Below are positions 24,701 to 39,300 of a DNA stretch of 64,000 nucleotides, in pieces. The position numbers and the translations under genes are program-made. Numbering within the stretch: position 1 is the stretch's first letter; the number at the start of each line of letters is the position of its first letter. The notes below the pieces were generated by a model that worked only from the letters and a program-made list of their open reading frames with translations, was not told where the DNA came from and did not search any database. Source of the DNA: Ephydatia muelleri (lineage: Eukaryota > Porifera > Demospongiae > Spongillida > Spongillidae); contig JABACO010000020.1 of the NCBI GenBank assembly GCA_013339895.1, positions 4,682,542 through 4,746,541 of the forward strand, written 5' to 3'.

Positions 24701-27700
24701 AATATTGCAGTTCTCTACATTTACTCTTGATGCACGACTGCATTTATAGTACAGTAATACATGGTTCTACATACAGGTTAGATGTACGACTTCATTTATA
24801 GTACAGTAATACATGGTTCTACACGTATAAGGTATGCACCTTTCTCAGAGCCCAATTGCGTAGCACTTTAACTGCTCCTTCTGAAGGAGGTATTTTTAGG
24901 AAGTCACAGATTTCTAAGGCCAGATGGTACAGCCCATGGTATATTAATCTGGAATAAAATGCATAGAGAATAACACAAATGCAAAGAAAATAAAAGCTGT
25001 GCATTGATGATAGCCAAATATGGTCAAACCTACCTGTCCACAAACACCCCACTTGAAAGCCGACGATATCTTTGCAGAACACATTTAGGAGAACAATTTC
25101 ATAGATCAGATGTGAAAACACGTGTGGCTGTATGCATTCATACCATGTATACATTATACAAAAAGGATACTGCCTCAAAGTTATTGGAATTCCTATCTTG
25201 TTAAGTCTAACACTATTGAGAACACGAAGCTCTCTGCAGGTCTCCACAAATGCATTCACCAATTCAGGTTGAATTTCTGAACCAAGGAATCCTTTCCCAA
25301 AGTTTGCTGACTAAAAAGGACAGGAGTTGTATTAATCTCAACAGTTACGATGTAAGATGCCCCATGCAATTTAAACACTGGTCCCAAGACACGTAAGGAT
25401 ATCACAAAAGCTCCTCACTTTCAAAAGACTCTTCTGCACTTTGGGTACAAATTCTTCCCCAGCTGCATCAATGCATTGCAGCACAGCATTAGAGAGCTTA
25501 TCCTTGATAAAACGAACAAATTCGTCTGCTTTATGACTCTCATCTCCCTATCAAGGAAAGGTACATTGGTGGGAGCAGCGTGAAAGCATGTATTCTCCAA
25601 AATGATACGCTGACCATAAATAACAAAGAGACCTAAATAAAAACTGACTAGCCAATTCCCAAATAAAAAATCAATGCAATAACAGAATCACTTTACACTG
25701 TACGATTGGAGCTGGCATGTGATTACACAACAGATATGACTCCTGCTAACCATTTAATTCATTTTATAACAGCTAAATGACCATTTACTTTGCCTCAAAT
25801 AAATCTGTACATTCGTCTTGCCCTGTATGTACTACTACTATTTTAGACTCAAAATCGCACCTTCATATTCCAAGCCATGTAATCTATTCTGCGCAGGATC
25901 AGGAGAATGAAAAGTACATTGTCAATACTTGGATGGAAACTGATTATGTAGCTTATAGCAAGGTGTTCTGGTTAGCTAGGAGCAAAGTTACTGTCACTAA
26001 ATGTACTACAATCAACCAAAGTTACATTCTCAGTGATAGACCATCAGCTACTAATCTTAAAGCATTCATTGCATACTGTACACTACTTCTAGGATACAAT
26101 CTGCAATAACAACCATGTGCATTGTTATGTATTTATTATCCCAATTATAGACAATCAATTAAGATATGATACTTTGAATGAGCATGAACATACATGTAAA
26201 TGTACATGTTCCAGTATTCATATTTCATTAAACAAGAAAACAGATGAAATGAGCTCAGAAAACAAAATATTTTCACCAACCCAACAACAAAAACAAATAT
26301 GGACATCGTACCTCGTACTCTTTGTATGCATCATTCAGAAGAGCTCCAGGCTCCATGACACCAATTCGCAGTACGTTCAGCGATTTTGCTAAGATGTGAG
26401 AAAAATGTAATATTAGCTTGCATGCCACACAACATATGCACATCCCTTTGCAACCCTTGAACACACCCAGAACGTGGATAATAAAAGGTGATTACGCACA
26501 AGTACATAATATCTACACTAGTACATGTAATAATGTAAATAACATACACAGCTACAGTATGGCAAGTACATGTATACCATTTGTAGTGTGGATTTGTATC
26601 TGTATGTGCGATGTCTTGTTAATATATGTACGCTATTACCCCTATTTATTAAAATAGAAATACACAACCACCATCAGAGAGCTTGGCCATAAGATCGCAC
26701 AGGTTTCTGCAGAGCCACAGTCATTCAGCTATCTGATGCAAAGGCTCTCTGATACAGTCCAGCATGGTAATGCTGCTACAGTCATTAGTACAGTTGATTT
26801 GATTGATTGATTGATTAATTGACTTATTGATTTATTTATCTGAATATACTTCACACTGGAAAATAAATATGAATATAAACTTGATGCTGATTGTCAAGCA
26901 GTGGTATCGACGACACACTGTAGCCTATTAATGAAACGGGTACAGTTTCGAGAAGTCAACATTCTTACACTCTGGAATGAAACAAAACTGTGAATTCCAG
27001 AGTGTAAGAAACGTTTCGAGAAGGAATGGACATGCCAACAATGACTAGGCAGGGACAATGGCTGAAGCATATGAGTCTTAGTTGCAAGAGAGTTTAGCAC
27101 ACAACCAAATCATTAACGACTGTGCGATATTCCAATGATTGTGGCTGCAGATAAGCAAGTCGGTTACCATAATGCACATACACGTATGCAATACCAGTTT
27201 GTTTAAAGATAGTGCAATAGTGTTGAACACATTCAGGAGTCAACACCAGATAATGTATATACCACTGGAATATTTCTTCCTAACAAAATGAAGACATCTA
27301 ACTGAGACTGCATGTAAATGGCCTGTGTATACTTTAATTTGATTTCACTATTATTATTTGCTACATTGTATTATTTTACATAGCTGGGAAAAAAAAACAA
27401 AAACAGCCATGACACTGGAAGTGGTAGCCCGCTGCTTCAATATTTTGCCCTAGAGTCTCTCAGCAAAGGTCTGCTGCTAGAAAGATTGCAAATAGCAACC
27501 TTGCCTATCACCTCACTGCATGGTTACTTATTGTGTACCAATTCTGTTGGCCTCCTGACCAGGACACCATCCACAGAACTATATGTACATGTACAAAGTG
27601 AAAGATGCATGACAAGCCTCTATATAGAATACATGTCATAATTATGTGTATAGTCCGTGTACACATACATCATGCATATTTTTCAATGTACAAATGCACA

Positions 27701-30700
27701 ACTAAACTCTGATGTCAAGCAATTATTAGTTAATTCAAGAGAAAAACAATTTCCGTGTACTGGTTTATACCCCACAATGCCATACAGATCAAAACAAATG
27801 CTCATGGCAACTATATTACAAAGCCAAGCATCTATGTGTATATAAGAGGCGCTACAATTGGCAGGGGGATTTAAATTTAATCCAATCCTAATGGACAGTT
27901 GGTTAAAATAATAAAATTACAATGGCAAGAGTCTACTGTAGCACACAGAAATCTGACCAAAGACCAGCATTGGTGGCTTTAGCTTCTGCAATCCACTACA
28001 TGTCATCATCTTTTAGCTCAGAACAGAACCCCTATCCCCCTGCACCAAGCTAACACAGCCTCCAGCTTTCCTTTGTCACCACTTGATGGGGAGGCGACAA
28101 TTGGATGGTTGATCAATAGTGAACAATTTCAAGGAAGGTGTTTATTAGAATATTTATAGGTCCATGCCCTCTTTGAATGATCTTAAAAATTCAAATGCAC
28201 GACAACAAACTGATTAAATACTTTACAGTTAACTTCAACCTACTTGAAACTCTGTGAATGAATTCACAGGATGTGCTAGTAAGAATCCTCACTCCATCCA
28301 CCTCTGCCAGCAAACAGCAAGGCCCATTCATTGGGTACATGTTATATAGTGAAGGAAATCACAAGACAACTATTGATGTATCTGTGGATGTTTACAAGCC
28401 TTGTGCATAATTGTGGAAAGGATACTTGCACCAGTGCTTCCCCAAGCCCTTAACAAACATAATCCTGTCAATCACAAGAACAAAGTAGTCCATCTCTCCC
28501 CTGCACCAAAAGAAGATGAGCCATAATATACAGCATACATTGATGCAGACATTCTTATAAGTGGTCCTAAATTTACATTTTTAAACAACAAGCCTCATCT
28601 GTGTGTATGTGTAACCCATACGTAAAATGGATATAAGCTAGGGTAGCCCATTGCATGGAGCTTCACTGAGAATGATTGTCTACATCTGTGATGTGGAATG
28701 TGCCCTAAGGTTATAATATATGCATGCAAAGTATACAATAAGTACTGCCCACACACACTTGTTTTGAATAGACATACACCCTCAGTACAGAACATGTAGA
28801 TAACTTACCATTGCATTTGTACACGAGCCACTTTCTGTTTTAGTTGAAGGTCAAACTCAGTATCACTTGACTAGAAAATCGATAATATGTCAGACACACA
28901 GAAACCTGCAAGTCATTTATGTTGTGTATTTTACCTTAAAGTCAGTTGTTCCTGCCCACATGTACCCTTCTCTGTCAAACAAAGCCACAGCCTTTCCATT
29001 TAATGTTACAGCTACCTCCATCCAACATGCAGCTGACTTTTTACCACAATTGATTTCCTAATGGCAAAAGATCACATAAGAATCACGAAGAAATCAGATC
29101 TGACATAAACAGAAAATGCAACTTTTTCTTGGGATGGTACATTAAGCCTCATTACTCTTCTTACCTCTCTAAAACAGCAATAGTACAATAATGCAAAAGT
29201 GATACATGTAGTACTCAATATTGATGCATTGACATATGTATCATACTGCAATCCTTCCCACAATCAAACCTGACCACCTTGAATAAAATATAACTGCTAG
29301 GCTGTCAGAGGGCAGAGGATGTAGAAACTGCTATAGTGTACATATCACAAGAGTGACAAAATCAGGCATTTTCATTGAAACAAGCACTGTCTCTTTGCTG
29401 CTAATTTGGTGCGTATAAAACAATAAGCATGTCAAACCTCCTGTTGCTGTCTCCAAGGCACAGTACCATTCATTAAACTCTCTGATCTTTTTCTCCTATA
29501 CCTATATGTAACTAAAACAAACACAGGCTTTCTTCCAGATGTACAAATGGAGCTTCCCCTCCCCTTTTCATGTACATTTAGCACCTGCAGCAAAACAAAT
29601 GTGAGAATGATAATGAATATGACTTACATATAATGTTGCATCCAAGTGGCTAAGAAGATACACACGGTCCTCAACAGTAACAATGACACTAGTGCTCTCT
29701 TTACAGAGAGGTGCCCAGCAACCAGGTTTTGATGCTGCATCTATACAAAAATGTAAGCAGGATTACGATCACATTTAAGTACATAAATGTATGCATGCTA
29801 CATGAATAATGCATATGACTGATGGGATTATTTTGTGTTCATAATAATGTACTGATACATATTACATGTACAATTATGAATTTCAAGATTGTGCACAAGC
29901 CTCACGTCATAATTTATTTCTAAACAACTATTATTGTTTTGATACATTGTACGTGTACACTTGGTTCATTCTTCATAATGGGACTAGATCCTCTTTCATA
30001 GTAACAGTGACTTGGGCTACAAAGTGAGATGTAACACGTACCTGGAAGAGCTGCAAGCTTTTTGACACGTACTTCATCTTTGCCCTTATCAATGTCAACA
30101 ATGATGTAGAACTCCATGTTGCATGTCATAACAGCAAAACCTCCGAAGACTTTGTCTTTGTCTGTGTAGGAGAAGAACTTGCATTCCTGCACACGACTAG
30201 TCTGGATCTCCTGTAAGAGTAAAAAGCTACAATGAAACATACATGTGGAATGTTCCACGAGATTTTGACCCTTGTGAATTAATAATATATATATTCTGCG
30301 AAAAGGATCCTAGAATCTTGCATTGAAATGTATGGCTTATACAAAATTCAGTGCCTTACAACTCCACGACAGATATTCCGATTATCAGTGTGTAAGAAGC
30401 AATGTGTAGAGGACATTTCAGGGTCATTCCATGTCAAGTCAGCTGACAAATGCACAGCATGTTTCCAAATTTGTTCTATATATTGGACTTCATATGAGTT
30501 CACATTTCCCAAATTGTGTACGTTAATAACTTTAATGGTTTTAGGATAACGCAACATTGAATAATTAATTATAATTCCTTTGTTGATAAGCTCAACTTTG
30601 CAATGCAATAACTTGATCCTCACTACATGTACAGTTACATGTTGGGTATCAAATCAGATGTCATGATACCTAGAATCAATGTCATGATACCTAGAATCAA

Positions 30701-33700
30701 TGTATGATAAGCATTTTGGTGGGAAATGAAATGGTTAAACATACAATGATTCCATAGCACTGATTACATAATTATTGCCATCAAACTAATTTAACCACAT
30801 TAAGTGGAAACCTAAGCTACACCTTTCTACAAAATAAAAATATTGATTCAATAATCCCTGCTCTCCATGAATTGGTTTATGCTTGGCAACCATTTTGGGT
30901 TGATATAACAGTGAGTGGATTATGTAACAATATAACCACGGTTGTCATACCAATTTAACAAAGGTACCCAACATTGTTAAATTGGTTTTGATAACTGTGG
31001 TTATATTGTAAAGCCTCTTTTGTATCAACCCAAAATGGCTGCCAAGCATAAAACAATTCACAGAGAGTAGGGGTTATTATTGATGATCTACATTTTTATA
31101 TTGTAGAAAGTGTAGCTTAGGTTTCCACTTAATGTAGTTAAATTTATTTGATGATTATCAACCTTCATCATACAGTACTTATTGTCTGTTTAACCCTTTC
31201 ATTTTTCACCAAAATGCTTATCATACATTGATTCTCGGTATCACGACCTCTGATTTGAAACCCAACATGTAACTGTACTTGTGTAGTGTGGATCAAGTTA
31301 TTGCATTGCAAAGTTGAGCTTATCAGCAAACTAATTAATTATTCAACGTTGCATATTCCAGGGTTATTAACATACAACACTTCCTATCACACTCTTTCCT
31401 CTATGTGAAAATATATTTTGGTGCCTTGCACAAGCACAGCACTGACACTATGAGGTCCGATATCCCATAGGGTTCAAAACCACACCTTCAGGTAAATTGC
31501 TTCAAATTTGGTGTGTACGTGTAGGGGTCCTGTTGCTAATGATTTGCTCTGTTCATTACTTTTTACCTATTCCATTATGGAGATACTGCTGTCCAAAGTT
31601 ATTGCGCATTTTTCTGGTCGGTTTTACACCAATAATTTGGGCAAACTGCTTCCCATTCATAGTATGGAGAAAATCATTACGCAAATTGAGTGGGAAAATG
31701 TGCAATCACAGTACTTTGCACAGCTGTACCGCTGTAATGGATAAAGTAAAAATTAACGAACAGATATATTAATAGCTAGTTACACACTTAATTTGAAGTG
31801 ATTTCAACACTCCTACCTGAAGATGTGGCAGTTTTAAATCCTAAGGGTATAGGACCTTGTAACATCGGCACCATGCTAATGCAAGATACCTAACTATATT
31901 TTCACATTGAGCGATGGTGTGGTACATGTATTAAGCGTTGAAAATAGAACCTCAATAGTGTAAACCTTGCGAACAATATACATGTACATATAGCAACTTG
32001 AATCGGATGCTATATATATAAATTTACAAGGTCAAAATCTAGTAGATATTCCATGTATACAATGCCACTGCAGTACATTAGTAATAACTGCACCTTTTGC
32101 ATATCTGATATACACTATCAATTTCCTCAATTTGTCTTGTTTATCGAAAGTTTCGCTATAAACTTCCATATAGGATTTGACCCCGACTATGAAGTCATTA
32201 AAAACACACGACTTCTAATGATCTCCCAACAATCAGATCGTTTAGCTTGTTGTTTAAATCGAACAAGCAGACAAAAATGAGCAATTTCGTTGTTGTTTTA
32301 TGTGGCAAAGCCGCGCAGTTGTAGAGAACAATAGGGTACTGCCTGTCCTATTACTCAGTCCCAGAATTCTCCTCCTCCTTCTTCAACATGCATAACTCAA
32401 GACTGGAACACTTTTAAAGGACAATTGCACCAATAGCTTCAGAATTTTTGCTTTTGTAATCAAATAATCATTGGCAATTGACTACCAAATACAGGGGTGG
32501 ATTTAGGGGCCCCTCCCCCTTGCAAAACTTATGTTATAAAATTCATGACTTTGTTAATGCACAGACCACGCACAATTGTAATGGTATACGTATGTAATCG
32601 GCAGTTCATTAAATCAGGACTGAGCACTTCCAGAGGAGGCAGTAATAAAAACCATCACACGCAATTTGATTAGTTGATTCAAATTTGGTGCGCTTGTTCA
32701 CTTTGTTGCATTTCTGTTCCCACAAAGGTAAGATGTAATCATAATACAGGTGTTTTGAATGAGCATATGCAACATTACTTTATTCAGGGATACCCATGGT
32801 AGGTGGAAAAAGGAAGTTCTGCTTTGTAGCAGAGACCAGCAAAGACCAATCTAGATACATGCAAATCACATAAAAGGTCAACAGATAAACTGATATTCAT
32901 TAATTCTTGAACGTGATGAGTCATTCAACCGAATTGGCACCTATAACAACCATTCCCACTCAATCAAGGCTTGATTTAAGTATTGTGGAACACAATTCCA
33001 GTGATAGACTTCCTAGTTGCAGTACAGATGTAACCACATGCACATGCCAGATGCAAATTTTATGGGAGACGCTCTGATTTTGGTTCACCTAACTCGGCTA
33101 CATCAGCAAATGTGTTGAATACAGTTACATCAACAGAGGAGAAATGCTGTACTAGTGCAGCTACTGAAATTCTGTCTGATAAGTGTTGCTCACATGACAT
33201 TACTGTAGATGGCATAAACAATGTTGGCCTCATCACTGCAGGACATGCATCTGCTTTGCCTCCAAATACTATTGCCAAACTTCTGAAAGAGAAAGTGCAT
33301 TTGCCATCAATATCTCCAGTTCAGCACTATAAAAATGGTGGGAAGATAGTTCAAGCCTATTTTTAAATACATTGGCTTAATGAGTATAGTTGGCTTATCT
33401 GGTCACAATCACAGGGTGGTGCTTACTGTGCGTTTTTTGCAAAGCTACCTCAGGGGCAATGCCATGGGAGAGGTCAATTAGGAAAATTAGTTTTGACACC
33501 TTTTAAGAATGCCAATGGTAAAAAAAAAGTGGTTGACAAGCATGAGAAATGCATTGACACTGTATTGACAGGAAAAGCATTTTTACTGCAATGTGACAAG
33601 CCAAATATTAGGATAAACAGTATCCTTGACTCAAGATCGCAGGAACTAGCTGCATCAAACTCAAGAGTATAGTGGAATGCATTTTGTACTGTGGAAGGCA

Positions 33701-36258
33701 AGGAATATCTTTTCGTAAACACAGAGATAATTCAACTGCCAGTCCAACAAAGGAAATTTTCTATCCTTGGTAGAGTTCAGAGCACTGACTGACCCAGTGT
33801 TGCATACATTTTTAGATAATATGCCGAGAAATGCAAGATACACATCTAAAACTACTCAGAATGAATTGATTGAAATCCGTGGAAATCATGTTCGTGAGCA
33901 AACGAATTCAGCTGTGTATAACAGTGGCTACTTTTCCATCATTGCCGACGAAGTCACAGATGCTTGTAATAATCATTCTGTGCTTGGTGTGTGTGCAACA
34001 GAATGTTGGACACTACTGACCCAAACAATCCAGTTGTAAAGCAAGCATTTTTTTATTTTGTGCAGCTTGAAAGAACTAACTCAGAGACTGTATGCAAAAA
34101 ACTTGTTGAGTGCTATACATAACGTAATATTGACTTAATAAAGTACGTTCTCAGACTATGAGCTCCATGTCATTGTCATTAAATGGCGTTCAGGGCAGAT
34201 TTCGATCCATTATCCAATGGCCATATATCTGCCTTGCAATGCCCACATCTCAAACCTATCCATCAATGCAAGTTGTAAATTGCAACCCATACGTAATGTC
34301 ATAGACACAATAAATGAAACCTTTCCGGTTTTCACAATTCACCCAAATGCCAATCATTATTTGAACATGTTCTTCTCCTTGACAATTTTAGTGCAGCAAC
34401 ACAAACTAAAGTGATAGGCTTGTGCTGCACGAGATGGGGCACTTATGCAGTTCCCCCCCCCCCCCCCCCCCGCTTCCACTTCAATTATTGATTAGTGTAT
34501 ATGATATCCACCTGTCTATCAAATGCACCTGCCTATATCACATTCTGCACTATATGTGACGGATTCTTGTCGTGGCTTTTCCTGACCTCACCTCCTTCAA
34601 ATACTGTTATACAGCAACCTTTTCAAGGAGACGGAAACGGAGCTAATTGCGGTTAGTTCAAATTAGAGAAAGGAATAGTATTCTGTTTGGAATACTTTCT
34701 GTGAAACCCAGGTGTGATAGGTCATACCGTAGAAATCAACAAATGCTTACTAGTGCACAGGAAGTAGAATGTAGGACACCAAGTAGGTGAACAGTGGGCT
34801 TTTGGAGGCTACGATGTGGTAGACAAAGTAGGTTGTATGGTTCCTGTAGACCATCGTGACACAGCAACGCTTCTACCTATAATTTGCCAGCATATCGTGC
34901 CTAGAACTACAATAATTTAGGATCTCTGGGCTGCTTACAATACGCTAGGCACGCTAAGTTACCAGCATCTTATAGTCAACCACACTTACAATTTCGTTGA
35001 CCCTATAATTGGCACGACTGTACCAAACACATTGAAAGTGTGTGGCAAAAGGCGAAGCAAAAACACAAACAAAGATGGAATGCACAGAGGATTATTAGAC
35101 ACACTTTAGGCAAGTTTATGTGGAGACAAAGGTTCGAGCATAGTTTTCATGACTTTGTAGCACATATTAGAGATGTCTATCTTTTGTAAAATATTATTTC
35201 ATGTATAATAAGTAGTTAATCAATAATTGAAGTGGGGGGGGGGGGGAGGGGGGGAAACGGCATAAGTGCCCAAGATGGGTGGAGCGCCATGAAGCGTATA
35301 AAAAAATTTTTGAACTATTATCAGCCATTATAATGACAACAGACATGATGGCTCATCCACGAATCATTGCCGGATTTCCTATTTAGATTGTTACTACGCA
35401 ATTATGCGATGTTTTGTGACTGAAAAAGTGCGAATGTTACAAATCTATATTTAGCACTTTTGTGAAATATTATGTTATTGGTGTGTTAAATATAGGACTG
35501 TTAATTTTTCCCTTATTGTTAGACCCTTGTTTCCTGCTTTTTACACCTCTAATGCCTTCAAATCCTATATACCACCGACTTTCTCATAGAAAATGTTTTT
35601 AGCCTTGCAGCTCAAATACATGTTGTACAAGCCAACGCCGAATGCAAACCTACACCATGTGATATTTCTGTTACTTCTATGCTTAAATCAAGTATTATCA
35701 TCGAAGTGAGTGTAATGGCCGGTTCAGCTGCTGCAGATGCGAAGCGCATGAAGTTGGCTAATAACACTCCTAAATCTTTAGATTTAGGATGAGAGTGTGC
35801 TCCACTATTGGTTGAGCCGAGGCCTTGGGAGCTTGGGGCAAGCATACATACTGTACCTTCTCTCGCTTGGCTACTTGGCTAGTCACTGTGTTACACACTA
35901 TATATGCCAGGCTTGTATATACATGTAGACAAAAAAGGGAAACTTTACAGTATGACATTTTTACCAGACTTACCCTTTGAATGATGCGGCTATACAACAA
36001 CTGCCCATTGATATCATAGACAATCATAGATCCATCTTCCAGCACACAGACAAGGTTTTCTGAAAGTGTCCAACCAAGTTCTATCACACGTCCTCCTTCC
36101 CACTGTATTACACAAAGGCAAATTGAGCAATGATACCAGCAAACCCACATGCACACATGGACAGATACATACAGTGTACATGAACGTACCCATTCACATA
36201 CAACAGGCATACACGTGTCACAAACCAGGAAAAAGCACACAGGAAGACACACATGCAT

Positions 36259-36300
<42 letters not shown>

Positions 36301-39300
36301 ACACACACACTCACACACACACACACACATACAAACAAAAAAAAAAACAAAAAAAAAACACACACACCACACAAACACACAAACAAACAAATGCTTACTG
36401 GAATTGTTGATATCTTTTTCCCAGCAAGTGTACATATGGTTATTTCTGGTTTCATTGAAGTCTGCCTTTGCTTTGGCATCAACGCTAGGCAACAACAGAG
36501 GATAAGGCTAATTATAGCATCCATAGCATCCACAATGTTCCTTTAAACCACACATCCCCTAATTTGAAAAGCTCAATGCCAATATTTATAGAGAATACAT
36601 ACCCACAGGCCCAGCAAAGGGAGACATGGCCACAAGATAATCAGCCAGGTTTATCCCCCAATCCAATTCATAGTTCAGGTAACGCCTAAAGAAAACAGTT
36701 GTTAGAAATGAAACAAATCATACAGGCAGGAGAGATATTGCAGATTGTTCTGAATGGGCAACACATTTGTGTAGATATCATACATACATTTATGTGCATG
36801 ATGAGGTGGCACCAACATTGTTCGTACAGTATTTAAAACGATGTATATGTTTTAATTGTATATCCGTACCGATTAACAGGCAGATGTGCATATCAGTAAA
36901 GAATATGAAGGCCTATTAAAAATTATTAACCCTCCTCCCTTCCCCCAAACAAAATGACATTCTGCATACATTCATTACTATAGCCCCACAAAGCATCAGA
37001 AGTTTCTTGAAATGAAGAAAAGAAAAATAAATATGGAACATCTGCGCAAAGTGTTGTTGTTGTAGTCACTAAACATTGTTCCATCTACGAACAACACCAA
37101 CTGCATACATATAGTACATGTAGATATAAGTATAACAATGCCCATACATGTACCACTCAACAAGTGGCACACACATTCCAAAAGAACCAGGCATTTCTAA
37201 TCACAATAATAGGGTGCACATAGGCATTTGATTTACCTTTAGTTGTTGATATTGTAACCCACACCCACCATAAGTTGAGTTCAGTTTGTGATAAAACAGA
37301 GGCACAGCAAGGTGTCACATGCAGCTGGGCATTTGATTGGGCAATATACATACCAATTAGGTTGAATTGCACCTGTACTAACAATGGAGCACCCAGGATT
37401 TGAGGGAAGACGATGCTTCTACCCGTAGCATGCATAAATATTCCCTGTTCCAATTTATCTGACGTATTGACATATGATTTAATCATAATCGCAAAGTTCA
37501 AATACAAAGAACGTACTCTGGAGCCACGGAAGCTGGAAGTAAATGTACATGTACATCCGTATGACATACTGTGACACGATTTGGAAACTGTGATCAGCAC
37601 ATGGCTTGAAACAATTGACACGCCGATGCATCTAACACCAAACACTGATAATCGTAGTCCCCACAAAGCGTACAATGTAAGGTAGTAAAAGTGTTTTGCT
37701 TGCACCACTGCTGCCATCAAGGCCCAGTAGTTCTGTCATTACAGTTATCTTCCACTTGAATGGAGTCACTGGCATATCAAGATCACACTTGACATCAAAG
37801 CTGAGAAGTAATATACATGTGTATGTTTTTAAATTGTTGGTGGACACGAATTGGTAGTATTAATTACTACCCAGAGTGATTGAATCCAGTGATCACTGGC
37901 TGCTTCAGTTGGAGAAAGTTCTGATGGTATTCCTTATTCCTACCAGTAGTGAATGGATCCTGTTGCTCCACTGGTTGCTTCAGTCACAGAAAGTTCTGCT
38001 CTCAGAAAACACTCCAGGAGGGAGAATCCAAGCCATGTGTACACAAGTTTCTGCATCACTGACTCCAATTACCCTGAAATGTATTGCTATGGGGTCATGA
38101 CACTTTGCTTTATACAAAAGGTCACTTTCCCAGGTCAAGTCATTTGGGAAACCTTACCTATTTCAGCCCAGTGTTAAAAATGCATGACAAACATACACGT
38201 GCTGTTGGATTTCAGTTCTGGTGCACCGTAACAAAACGGCATTAATCTGAATTTACGTACACCTACAAACGTACCCTGGGATGATGCGCAGGACATTAGT
38301 TCCTTCTACAAATGTTTAACCAGTTTGCTAAAATGAAGCTCCCCGAGGCGCACCTAGCGTATGACTGGCATGCTTCAGTGAATCTCACTTTGGAAACTTA
38401 GTTAGATGGAACTACATGTAGACCTTACCTATTTCCGCCGAGAGCTAGAAATGCATGACAAACATGTATATGCTATCGGAGTTCATTTCTGGTGCACAGT
38501 TACAAAGTGGCTTTATTCTGAATGTCTGTACATCTAGGTGTACAAACATACCTTCAGGATGACGTCCAGGACACTAGACATTAACTTTGCTATTAGTTGA
38601 ACTACATGTGTATATGTAGACAAAGGGGGAGAGGGGAAAGATTGGGGCAGAGTGTCCAATAACACAACCATCAAATTCACGATCAGCACAAAGTAACAAG
38701 TTGCATTATAAGCTAGTGGCAGGATGTTATTGAAAGAAATCAGAAGTGTGGATATTCATGTGGAAGTAGTGTATTTCGATTTACATAAGGTTATGATATC
38801 AATCAACGAAGCATGTCATTCATCTCAGTCGGTTTCAACGATTCCTATACCATCTGCTCTGCTGCTGAAACCTGTTACAAACTCGGATCTGTGGGAATAC
38901 AATCCCCAGGAACTTTGTGAGATTCACGCCAGTTGCGACAGTTTAGCAGTAGCACAAACACATCCGCCCTCTGGTCTCATTTCAAGGTCCATACATCGAA
39001 GGAGAAAGGGTACACAGATAAAGCTTGGTGTGATTATTGCCACAAGCCGTTCTCCAGGGAACACTCCACTCTTTCTAGACACATTGAATTGCATTACAAG
39101 GACCAAATGAAACATGCCAAAGCCTCAGTAGTTTGTGATGAATCAAATGAATCTGTTGGGCAGGTCAATGATGAACAATGTGTGTGTAGCAGTCTTCACA
39201 ACACAGTTAAGGAGGAATACGATGCTTGACTTCGACTCCCAGAGATCAGATTAGTAGATGTCATGGCCTCTTTAGATCCTTTGAAATGGTGGAAAATGCA

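Noticed and set aside
24023..26109. Longer unspliced frames overlapping VPS16 exons, such as the 147-codon frame at 24819-25262
   Set aside because: They run through introns. Splitting at the splice sites gives the conserved VPS16 sequence instead.
36108..36546. Cys/Val-rich and His/Thr-rich open frames
   Set aside because: Translation of the (CA)n microsatellite next to VPS16 exon 3; only the short exon within is coding.
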